Source of the DNA: Vibrio caribbeanicus ATCC BAA-2122
Lineage (GTDB): Bacteria > Pseudomonadota > Gammaproteobacteria > Enterobacterales > Vibrionaceae
Assembly: GCF_000165125.1 (NCBI RefSeq)
Contig: NZ_AEIU01000068.1
Location: 62,001 to 126,000 of the forward strand
DNA: 64,000 nucleotides
Reading direction: 5' to 3'
Shown: one piece after another, positions 54,907 to 62,590 of the stretch
How positions within the stretch are numbered: position 1 is the first letter of the stretch
Layout of the letters: each line of letters opens with the position of its first letter
Program-made: the position numbers and the translations under genes
The notes under the pieces: model-generated
Told to the model about the DNA's origin: nothing
What the model saw: the letters and a program-made list of their open reading frames with translations, nothing else
The model's database searches: none

Positions 54907-56867
54907 TAGACAAGTTGGTAGTTAGGTTTATGTTTAAACTAGATAATATTTGGGAGATGTCTCGCTTCCACAAGCGCTGGATTAGTGTTTCCATAGACTC
55001 GCTCTTCATTATTTCTTCTTTCTATATCGCATACTGGGCACGTATTGGCTCTGTAATTCCGCTTGATAAAGAGGTAGTTCAGGGGGTTCTAATTGGAACT
55101 CTGCTAATTACAATCGTTGCTTTTACAAAGCTAGGTTTATATCGAGCGGTTCTTAGGTACTTGACTTTTCATGCATTGGCTGTGGTGAGTTTAGGGACTG
55201 TTATCTCTGCTGTGTCTGTTGCGGTTCTGGCATTCTATCTGGACGCACCAATACCTCGCTCTATTCCTATTATTTACGGTGCATTTTTGTGCTTGCTTTG
55301 TGGTGGTTCTAGGCTAGTTGTTCGTGTTTTAGTTTCGCAAGCTAACGGAAAAGGTAAAAAATGTGTCATTATTTATGGTGCAGGTACCGCAGGGAGACAG
55401 CTAGCTCTAGCGTTACGTTCTTCTGAGACTCATAGGGTGGTTGGCTTTATCGATGAAGATAAAACGTTAGACAACACTATTATTATGGGCCTGAAAGTCA
55501 AGGGAGTAGGTAGGGCTGAAAAACTAATTGTTAAACACTCCGTGAGTCAAATTTTACTCGCAGTTCCTAGTGCTTCTAGAGCTCGACGCAAAGAAATCTT
55601 AGACTCTTTAGTCCACCTTTCAGCTGAAGTTCTAACTGTTCCAGATATGAAGGATATCGTTGAAGGAAAAGCTCAAATAGATGAGTTAAAAGACGTTGCA
55701 ATAGAAGACTTACTGGGGCGTGATTCAGTCGCACCACAACAAACCTTAATGGAAGCAAATATAAAAGAAAAGGTAGTGATGGTTACTGGAGCCGGGGGCT
55801 CGATTGGCTCAGAACTTTGCCGTCAAATTGTTAGACAAAAGCCGAAGGCTTTGGTCTTGTTTGAGCTTTCTGAATTTGGTTTGTATCAAATCGATCGTGA
55901 GTTATCTAACTTAATTGAAAGCGAATGTTTAAATGTAGAAATTGTTCCACTACTGGGCTCTGTACAACGAATAAATCGACTCGCTATCACGATGAAGAGT
56001 TTCGAAGTACAAACTGTTTATCACGCAGCTGCTTATAAGCATGTACCTCTAGTCGAGTACAATGTTGTTGAGGGTGTTCGCAACAATGTGTTTGGAACTT
56101 ATTACACCGCAAAAGCGGCAATTGAAGCTCGAGTTGAATCGTTTGTTTTGGTCTCTACTGATAAAGCTGTAAGACCAACGAATGTCATGGGGACGACAAA
56201 ACGTATGGCTGAATTAGGCCTACAGGCTTTAGCTGAACAGGAAAATGCTAAAGACAATGGAACTCGCTTTTGTATGGTTCGGTTTGGTAACGTATTAGGC
56301 TCCTCTGGCTCGGTTATTCCACTGTTTAAAAAGCAGATCGCAAGTGGTGGTCCAATTACAGTTACACACCCAGATATCATTCGTTACTTTATGACTATCC
56401 CTGAGGCTGCGCAGCTTGTTATTCAGGCTGGGGCAATGGGTAAAGGCGGTGATGTATTTGTGCTCGATATGGGCGAACCTGTAAAAATCACAGACCTAGC
56501 GGTTAATTTGATACAGTTATCAGGATTAGAACTGAAAGACGACAATAATCCATACGGTGATATTTCCATAGAGTTCTCTGGTTTGCGTCCAGGCGAAAAG
56601 CTATTTGAAGAGTTGCTTATCGGAGATAATGTTGGTGAAACGGCTCACCCAAGAATCATGACGGCAAATGAACGTTTTCTTCCTTTGGATGAATATATTG
56701 AGGTTATTGGTCGTCTAGATAAAGCTTGCCACAACTTTGAGCACGATAAGATTCGAGAGCTACTGCTTGAGGCACCGACTGACTTTAATCCAACTGATGG
56801 TATTGGTGATTTAGTTTGGCAAAAGCTCCATGATGCCAAAGAAGAGAAAGTTGATATTGTTCATTAG
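54903..56867 (+). CDS. UDP-sugar 4,6-dehydratase, WbpM/FlaA1/PglF family
   Basis: 654-residue membrane-bound dehydratase. Four N-terminal helices (to about 150), a first Rossmann-like CoA-binding domain (VIIYGAGTAGRQLALAL), then the catalytic extended SDR domain with VMVTGAGGSIGSELCRQI, YHAAAYKHVPLVE, STDKAVRPTNVMGTTKRMAE, and RFGNVLGSSGSVIPLF. NVMGTTK carries the Met/Lys pair found in place of Tyr-x-x-x-Lys in this family. It converts UDP-GlcNAc to the 4-keto-6-deoxy form. The frame starts at TTG 54903 overlapping gtrA; ATG 54930 is an equally likely start. Last gene of the O-antigen operon. Confidence 0.92.
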   Translation: MIDKLVVRFMFKLDNIWEMSRFHKRWISVSIDSLFIISSFYIAYWARIGSVIPLDKEVVQGVLIGTLLITIVAFTKLGLYRAVLRYLTFHALAVVSLGTVISAVSVAVLAFYLDAPIPRSIPIIYGAFLCLLCGGSRLVVRVLVSQANGKGKKCVIIYGAGTAGRQLALALRSSETHRVVGFIDEDKTLDNTIIMGLKVKGVGRAEKLIVKHSVSQILLAVPSASRARRKEILDSLVHLSAEVLTVPDMKDIVEGKAQIDELKDVAIEDLLGRDSVAPQQTLMEANIKEKVVMVTGAGGSIGSELCRQIVRQKPKALVLFELSEFGLYQIDRELSNLIESECLNVEIVPLLGSVQRINRLAITMKSFEVQTVYHAAAYKHVPLVEYNVVEGVRNNVFGTYYTAKAAIEARVESFVLVSTDKAVRPTNVMGTTKRMAELGLQALAEQENAKDNGTRFCMVRFGNVLGSSGSVIPLFKKQIASGGPITVTHPDIIRYFMTIPEAAQLVIQAGAMGKGGDVFVLDMGEPVKITDLAVNLIQLSGLELKDDNNPYGDISIEFSGLRPGEKLFEELLIGDNVGETAHPRIMTANERFLPLDEYIEVIGRLDKACHNFEHDKIRELLLEAPTDFNPTDGIGDLVWQKLHDAKEEKVDIVH

Positions 56868-56873
56868 TTAAAG

Positions 56874-56899
56874 GAAGAGCTCTATATTTGGAGCTCTTC
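56874..56899 (+). terminator. terminator of the O-antigen operon
   Basis: Perfect 9-base inverted repeat GAAGAGCTC/GAGCTCTTC with an 8-base loop, 6 bases after the dehydratase stop and before the convergent pssA; followed by TTGTATT. Probably serves both directions. Confidence 0.65.
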
Positions 56900-56913
56900 T
56901 TGTATTCTGATGT

Positions 56914-58254
56914 TTACAAAATCTGCTTCAACACCCTATCAGCTTTCACTCGAGTAATTTTACGCATTAGTTTCTGAACTGCGTCTGGGTAGTCTTCAAA
57001 CTTCTCCAGCTGTCTATAAGTACAGATTAACTGAGTATGCTGAAGAATATTCTCCACCTCTTTTTCAAACTGAGGTGTCAGGTGATTGAAGTTATCCTGA
57101 ATAAAGATAGCGTTTTCCAAGTCTAAACTCCACGCTCTTGGGTTGAGGTTATTACCTGTAATCAGCATGTAGCGTTTGTCTACCCAGATCCCCTTTAGAT
57201 GAAAGCTATTTTCCTCGTGTTTCCACAAATGGATAGAAAGTTTACGACTAGCAATATTAGCCTCATTTGATTTGGCAAACTGGCGCAGATTTCGTTCATA
57301 CAAATAAGGAAGGCCACCGATGGTTTTAAATTCCTCTTCAGGTGAAATATAAAAGTCATTCGCAGTTTTATCACCTACGACGATAGTCACTTTCACTCCA
57401 CGCTTTATCGCTTTTTTAACTTCTTTAGCTACACTGCGTGGGAAGTTAAAATAGGGCGTACAGATGAAAATCTCATCCTTCGCTTCGGCTAAAAGTTGGT
57501 TGATGCCCTGATTGAGTTTATTGCGCTTCTTACCAACCCCAACTATGGGTGTCACTGCAACCTGATCTTGAGATACATACTGAGACTCAAACTGGTAAGC
57601 TGATTTTGCTAGTGAAGCACGTAGCTGACGAATCTGCGCTTTAATCTCTTTTGTTTCAGGTTTGCTTGGGCAGGCAAGATCGTTGACTGCCGGGTGTGCG
57701 ACCATTTCATTTTGAACAAAACTCACCATGCTATCAGCCAGTGATTTGTTGTTCAGCACATGGTAGCGATCAAAGCGGTAGCGATCTTTATAATTAAGGT
57801 AGATGTTGTTTAAGCTGGCGCCGCTGTAGATGACCTGATCATCGACAACAAAACCTTTCAGGTGTAGTACACCGAAAACTTCACGTCCGCGAACAGGAAT
57901 ACCGTAGATAGGGATCTTGTGTTGGTATTTCTCCGCAAAGCTTTTATACATAGATGCATTGGTTTCACCTGGCTCGGCTCCAATTAGTCCACGTTGTGCT
58001 CGGTGCCAGTCGACACAGACATTGATGTCTAGTCCTGGGTTACGCTGCTTTGCTTCATAGAGTTCAGTTAGGACCTCTCGGCCAGCTTCATCATCCTCTA
58101 GGTAAAGGGCAACAAGGTAGATTCGTTTACTTGCCTGACGAATCGCTTCGATTAAGCGAGTTCCAAAGTCTTTGGCTGCATACAAGGTTTCGAATAGTGC
58201 CGGATCTTGCGCCAAAGTAGGAAGTTGTTCGAATAAATTCCTATTAGTCATCAT
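56914..58254 (-). CDS. pssA: CDP-diacylglycerol-serine O-phosphatidyltransferase PssA
   Basis: Makes phosphatidylserine, the precursor of phosphatidylethanolamine. It is of the phospholipase D-superfamily type, 446 residues from ATG 58254 (MMTNRNLFEQLPTL). Two HKD-like motifs are present: LHLKGFVVDDQVIYSGASLNN in the first half and FHLKGIWVDKRYMLITGNNLNPRAW in the second. VDWHRAQRG and CTPYFNFP also match E. coli PssA. The frame extends 15 codons upstream to a TTG with no ribosome binding site. It converges on the O-antigen operon. Confidence 0.93.
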   Translation of the reverse strand: MMTNRNLFEQLPTLAQDPALFETLYAAKDFGTRLIEAIRQASKRIYLVALYLEDDEAGREVLTELYEAKQRNPGLDINVCVDWHRAQRGLIGAEPGETNASMYKSFAEKYQHKIPIYGIPVRGREVFGVLHLKGFVVDDQVIYSGASLNNIYLNYKDRYRFDRYHVLNNKSLADSMVSFVQNEMVAHPAVNDLACPSKPETKEIKAQIRQLRASLAKSAYQFESQYVSQDQVAVTPIVGVGKKRNKLNQGINQLLAEAKDEIFICTPYFNFPRSVAKEVKKAIKRGVKVTIVVGDKTANDFYISPEEEFKTIGGLPYLYERNLRQFAKSNEANIASRKLSIHLWKHEENSFHLKGIWVDKRYMLITGNNLNPRAWSLDLENAIFIQDNFNHLTPQFEKEVENILQHTQLICTYRQLEKFEDYPDAVQKLMRKITRVKADRVLKQIL

Positions 58255-58363
58255 GTTGGATGTGTTGCCTTTACTTTTAATGGACGAGGATATTAACAAA
58301 ATGTATTAACAGTTCCTAGTTTCGAGATCCTAGTTCGACAAAGTTAGGCGTCAAACCAGCAAT

Positions 58364-59326
58364 CTATTGTCTAGAGCGAAGACTTATTTCACCGCCGATA
58401 TAGCTTTCTAGTCCATTCTCGGTTTCTAAAAGCACTGCGCCTTGTTCATTGATGCCTCTGGCGATCCCAGTAATCTCTTTAGACCCTATAAGCAGCGTTA
58501 CGGGACGGTTAATAAAATTGTCCAATCGATTCCATTTCTCGACAAACCCCGACATCCCATAACGCTCATATTCATCTAAAGTCCTGTGTAGAGTGGTTAT
58601 CATGGTAATTGCAAGTTGGTTTCTATCAATTTCTTGATTCTTTGCAACTTCAAATAGACTAGCCCACGGTTGGGTAATTCCCTGTGTTGCTTCGGACATC
58701 ATCAAGTTGAGCCCCATGCCTATGACAATGTTGGCGGCAGCTCCTGCTTGACCAGACATTTCGACCAGAATACCCGCGAGCTTTTTGTCTTGATAATAAA
58801 GGTCATTCGGCCATTTTAATTTTACACTCGTCAGTCCCATATCTTCAAGAGCTTCAACGATTGCTACTCCAACGACTAAGCTCAATCCCAAGGCTGCGGC
58901 TATACCTGCATCCAAACGCCAAAACATTGATAGGTATAGGTTTGAGCCAAAAGGAGATACCCACTCTCGCCCACGGCGACCTCTGCCTTTGGCTTGGTAT
59001 TCCGCAAGGCAAACTGAGCCAGACTCTAGGCTATCGACTCTATCAAGTAGGTATTGGTTGGTTGAGTCAATAATAGGTATCAGTTCTACGTTGTTAGCCA
59101 AGTTATTTTGAAGCACACCTTGATCCAGCAATTGTATAGGCTTTGCGAGTTGGTAGCCTTTTCCTTGCACACTAAACACATCTACTCCCCACCCTTGAAT
59201 GCCTTTGATATGTTTACTGATCGCGGCTCTTGATATGCCAAGTTTATCTCCAAGTTCTTCTCCCGAGTGAAATCCGCCTTGTGATAAAGTCTTCAAGATA
59301 GAAAGTTTAACGGAATACTCTTTCAT
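58364..59326 (-). CDS. birA: biotin-protein ligase and biotin operon repressor BirA
   Basis: 320 residues. The N-terminal winged helix (SILKTLSQGGFHSGEELGDKLGISRAAISKHIKGI) would bind the bio operator. The central ligase domain has EYQAKGRGRRGREWVSPFGSNLY with the nucleotide-binding GRGRRG loop, LKWPNDLYYQDKKLAGILVE and VIGMGLNL. The C-terminal domain covers about residues 270-320. Its start shares one base with the murB stop, matching the murB-birA order of E. coli and other vibrios. Confidence 0.96.
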   Translation of the reverse strand: MKEYSVKLSILKTLSQGGFHSGEELGDKLGISRAAISKHIKGIQGWGVDVFSVQGKGYQLAKPIQLLDQGVLQNNLANNVELIPIIDSTNQYLLDRVDSLESGSVCLAEYQAKGRGRRGREWVSPFGSNLYLSMFWRLDAGIAAALGLSLVVGVAIVEALEDMGLTSVKLKWPNDLYYQDKKLAGILVEMSGQAGAAANIVIGMGLNLMMSEATQGITQPWASLFEVAKNQEIDRNQLAITMITTLHRTLDEYERYGMSGFVEKWNRLDNFINRPVTLLIGSKEITGIARGINEQGAVLLETENGLESYIGGEISLRSRQ

Positions 59327-60369
59327 TACTGGCTCTCTATTAGTGTCTCGAGATTGGTTTCTGTATGAGAGCCGATGAATCTCACTTCATGCTCTAATGC
59401 TATTTGATATTTTTCTAACACTTTTTGGCGCACTGTTGCTGCTAATTTGATCACATCGTTTGCTGTCGCATTGTCTTTATTGATTAATACCAACGCCTGT
59501 TTTGGGTGGACTTGGGCTCCGCCGATTTGATGGCCTTTCAATTGGCATTGCTCTATTAACCAACCTGCGGCGACCTTCACTCCATCTTCAGTTGGGTATG
59601 CTGCAAGGTCGGGAAACTGTTTCCTCAGGTCTTCGAAGAGCTGGTTTGAGATGATTGGGTTTTTAAAGAAACTGCCAGCATTGCCGATCTTATTGGGGTC
59701 TGGCAGCTTTTCCATTCGAATGTTACAGACTCGCTCATAGATTTGCTGTGCAGAGATTACTTCACTTTGTAGAGATTGAAGTGGGCCGTATTCGATATTC
59801 GCTGACCACTGCTTTGGGAGCTTTAAGCCTATCGCTACAATCATTACCTTCTGATACAGGTCATTCTTAAAAATGGAATCACGATAGCCAAATTGACATT
59901 CTTCCGAGCTCATTCGCTTGGTATTGAAGGTTTCTAGGCAGAGTATATCCACGTATTCACAGATATCTTTCAGTTCAACCCCATAGGCTCCGATATTTTG
60001 GATAGGTGCGCTGCCGGCACATCCAGGGATGAGAGCGAGATTTTCCAATCCGTAGTAACCTTGTTCCACACTCCATTTCACCAACTCCGGCCAATCTTCA
60101 CCACCAGCAATATGTAGCAGCCAATGTGCATCGGTTTCATTGACTGATTTACCTAGTAGATTATTTACTACGACAATGCCTTGGAAGGGCTGGGTAAATA
60201 GTACATTACTACCTTTTCCTAAAATCAGCTTAGGTAGCTTCGACCATTCTCGTTTTTGGTAGACGTGCTTTATTTCTTCAATGGTTGTAACTTCAACCAA
60301 GTAAGAGCAGGTTTGCGAGATAGAGAAAGTATGTGAGCGACTAAGGTCTGCTTGAGCGAGAATTTGCAT
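59326..60369 (-). CDS. murB: UDP-N-acetylenolpyruvoylglucosamine reductase MurB
   Basis: FAD- and NADPH-dependent reduction of UDP-GlcNAc-enolpyruvate to UDP-MurNAc in peptidoglycan synthesis. It is 347 residues, the long type I form: LILGKGSNVLFTQPFQGIVVVN FAD site, ALIPGCAGSAPIQNIGAYGVE, FGYRDSIFK, and the proton-donor serine in GNAGSFFKNP. The ATG at 60369 gives the family N-terminus with HTFSISQTCSYLVEV. It is co-transcribed with birA. Confidence 0.96.
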   Translation of the reverse strand: MQILAQADLSRSHTFSISQTCSYLVEVTTIEEIKHVYQKREWSKLPKLILGKGSNVLFTQPFQGIVVVNNLLGKSVNETDAHWLLHIAGGEDWPELVKWSVEQGYYGLENLALIPGCAGSAPIQNIGAYGVELKDICEYVDILCLETFNTKRMSSEECQFGYRDSIFKNDLYQKVMIVAIGLKLPKQWSANIEYGPLQSLQSEVISAQQIYERVCNIRMEKLPDPNKIGNAGSFFKNPIISNQLFEDLRKQFPDLAAYPTEDGVKVAAGWLIEQCQLKGHQIGGAQVHPKQALVLINKDNATANDVIKLAATVRQKVLEKYQIALEHEVRFIGSHTETNLETLIESQ

Positions 60370-60605
60370 CGGATTTATCGAGTAATCTAACTTAGGTACA
60401 TTCTACCTCAAATTGGTGTTTGGTGATAATAAGCCCAGTGAAAATTAAAGCAGTAGACCGAAGAATTCCCCCCAAAAGCTAGCTTCTAATCGATACCTTT
60501 TTAATGTTTTCAATACTACCAGTTAGATCTAGGTTATGTTAGAGTAGGGGGCTTAAATAAACATATTTAACAAATATAAGCAAATTAATTGTAGAAGGAC
60601 TATGT

Positions 60606-61721
60606 GTGAGCCGGCCAAATCAACCACTACCAAATAACGACTATTCACGTCTGACTCCTCCCTCTTTTGATAACAATGATGAAGTTGACTTAAGAGAGCT
60701 GGTCAAAGCTTTGTGGGATGGTAAGCTTATAATTGTTTTGAGCGTTCTGGTTTTCGCGATTTGTTCAGTGTTGTATGCATTGAATGCTCAGGAATGGTGG
60801 TCATCAAAAGCAAAAATCATCCAGCCACAGGATCAAGATTTTGCTGCTTATCAAAATCATGTTCAGCAATATCAGCCCGTCTTCAATGTTTTTCAAGATG
60901 ATGGTACGGTTCTCATCAGTAAAGAGCTGGAAAGACTAACTGACAGTAAACTTTTATTTAAGCGCTTTATTGATGCATTTAACTCTAACGATAACAAACG
61001 AGACTTTTTTAATTCAAGTAAAGAGTTTCAAACTCTCAGTACTTTGGCTGAGAGAGAATCTACCCCAGATGAAATGCGTTCTTTTTATGCATCTTGGATG
61101 GATAAAATTACCGTCAAACAACTAGGTCAAGACGGTGATTTTTACGAAATAGCTTTTCAATCGATGACCAAAGAGAGTAGCTATTCATTGCTCAATCAAT
61201 ATATTGAGATGATAATACGCAAAACTCATCGTGATGCCCTAAATAACTTAAAAGCAGTTGTGGGTAGCAAACAAAATGAATTGATTCAGCAACAACGGGT
61301 ACTTGAACGTCAAGCTGAAATCAAGTTAATTGTTGAAATAGAAAAAGCTAATTTTGCATTGGAAATTGCGAGATCAGCGGGTGTTACACAGCCCATTCAG
61401 ACTAATAGTAGTGATAAAATTTTTGATATTGAATTAGGTGCTAAAGCGATTGAGGCAAAGATTAAAGCGTTACAATCAATAAAGGAGCTAAGTGTCATAG
61501 AGCCTCGCCTCCAGCAGGTCAATGCGAAGCTTACAATGCTTGAAAGCCTAGAAGTTGATAGTTCTATTCAATTTCAGACCGTCAGTTTCTATGAAAATGT
61601 TGAGCAGCCTATCACTCGTGACAGGCCTAAAAGAGCCCTAATTATTGCTTTAGGTACGATTCTTGGCGCTATGTTAGGAATTGCAATCGCTCTTATTCGT
61701 TTCGCATTTCGCCGAAAATAA
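60606..61721 (+). CDS. wzz: O-antigen/polysaccharide chain length regulator Wzz
   Basis: 371-residue PCP1-type chain length determinant: a short cytoplasmic N-terminus with a Pro/Asn-rich start, first membrane helix (LIIVLSVLVFAICSVLYAL, about residues 41-59), a large periplasmic domain with long helices, and the Pro-rich segment EQPITRDRPKRALIIALGTILGAMLGIAIALI leading into the second helix. There is no fused tyrosine kinase domain. The GTG start at 60606 follows AAGGA. It is set apart from the wzx/wzy operon by the pssA-birA-murB block and is divergent from murB. Confidence 0.92.
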   Translation: MSRPNQPLPNNDYSRLTPPSFDNNDEVDLRELVKALWDGKLIIVLSVLVFAICSVLYALNAQEWWSSKAKIIQPQDQDFAAYQNHVQQYQPVFNVFQDDGTVLISKELERLTDSKLLFKRFIDAFNSNDNKRDFFNSSKEFQTLSTLAERESTPDEMRSFYASWMDKITVKQLGQDGDFYEIAFQSMTKESSYSLLNQYIEMIIRKTHRDALNNLKAVVGSKQNELIQQQRVLERQAEIKLIVEIEKANFALEIARSAGVTQPIQTNSSDKIFDIELGAKAIEAKIKALQSIKELSVIEPRLQQVNAKLTMLESLEVDSSIQFQTVSFYENVEQPITRDRPKRALIIALGTILGAMLGIAIALIRFAFRRK

Positions 61722-62097
61722 TGTAGTTATTTTCTTATGATCTTAAGGTGCCTCATAAGATTCCAACCTATGAGGCATTTCTCTAGCCAAGATTACATTT
61801 ATCACTGAGTTAAAGCACAACAATACACCTAACTTATCCTAAGTGTCTTGGCTTATCCCTACATGAGGAAATAAGGCAGAGAAGCTTTGTAAAGTTATGC
61901 TGTAGACAAATTTATCAGGGCTATTGTACTCATCTATAGTTGTAACTCTGATGGTATAATTCAAAGATGTTCTATTAGACCTCCCACTGCATTAAAATCA
62001 CAGAGTCCCGCGTTAGGAAGAATTTGCTTCAGCTTTATCGAATCATCTAGACTCTAGCCACTCTACCTAAAATTACATTTTGGCGACAGCGAGAGTT
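61722..62097. other. intergenic region after wzz
   Basis: About 375 bases. It contains a hairpin near its start, then AT-rich sequence without a recognisable gene. Bases 62036-62078 resemble the stretch just upstream of murB (60369-60411), about 29 of 43 positions by eye. Confidence 0.5.
61749..61777 (+). terminator. probable terminator of wzz
   Basis: Perfect 9-base inverted repeat TGCCTCATA/TATGAGGCA with an 11-base loop, 27 bases after the wzz stop, followed by TTTCTCT. Confidence 0.65.
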
Positions 62098-62541
62098 ATG
62101 CGTATTGAACAATTAGACCCGATAAAGCTACCTTTGATTAGTCGTTTATACAAAGCTTATTACCCCTCGGCTAAACCCAAAAAAGAAGAGTTGACTTTTG
62201 TAGGTTATGTCGATGGTGATTTAGCTTGCGTAACTCGATTTAGAATTATAGAAAGCCATCGGCTTTTGACTGGAATGTTGGTTATCCCAAGTTATCGTGG
62301 TTCTGGTCTCGCTCATCAGCTCATGTCCTATTGTAAAGACTCTGTGCTTGCCAAAGGGGATTTCTGTTTTGCATATGCCCACCTAGAGAAGTTTTATGCC
62401 AAGCATAACTTCAAAACCATCGAGCCGGAGCAGCTCCCCAAACATTTACAAGTCATGTTCGAACGTTATAGCCGTAAAAAGAGACTTGTGGCAATGGCCT
62501 ATCAATTAGACGGGAAATGTGCTCTCGAGCTTCTTGAATGA
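62098..62541 (+). CDS. GNAT-family acetyltransferase
   Basis: 147-residue N-acetyltransferase-like protein: VGYVDGDLACVTRFRI, then the acetyl-CoA site MLVIPSYRGSGLAHQLMSYC with the R/Q-x-x-G-x-G/A pattern, and AYAHLEKFYAKHNFKTIEPEQLP. I chose ATG 62098 (MRIEQLDPIKLPLIS) with GAGAG upstream; the in-frame TTG 62080 is less likely. Single-gene unit between wzz and yjbH with its own strong terminator. The substrate is unknown; no link with polysaccharide can be shown. Confidence 0.82.
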   Translation: MRIEQLDPIKLPLISRLYKAYYPSAKPKKEELTFVGYVDGDLACVTRFRIIESHRLLTGMLVIPSYRGSGLAHQLMSYCKDSVLAKGDFCFAYAHLEKFYAKHNFKTIEPEQLPKHLQVMFERYSRKKRLVAMAYQLDGKCALELLE

Positions 62542-62556
62542 GACAAGCTTTGATGT

Positions 62557-62582
62557 GATGGCAACTGTTCACAGTTGCCATC
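62557..62582 (+). terminator. rho-independent terminator after the GNAT gene
   Basis: Perfect 11- to 12-base inverted repeat GATGGCAACTG/CAGTTGCCATC with a tight TTCA loop, followed by TTTGTTTATT, 15 bases after the stop and just before the convergent yjbH stop. Confidence 0.88.
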
Positions 62583-62590
62583 TTTGTTTA

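Noticed and set aside
61722-62097. Search for tRNA or 5S rRNA near murB, where many gammaproteobacteria have an rRNA operon
   Set aside because: No cloverleaf, CCA end or 5S-like sequence is visible in this gap or in 60370-60605.
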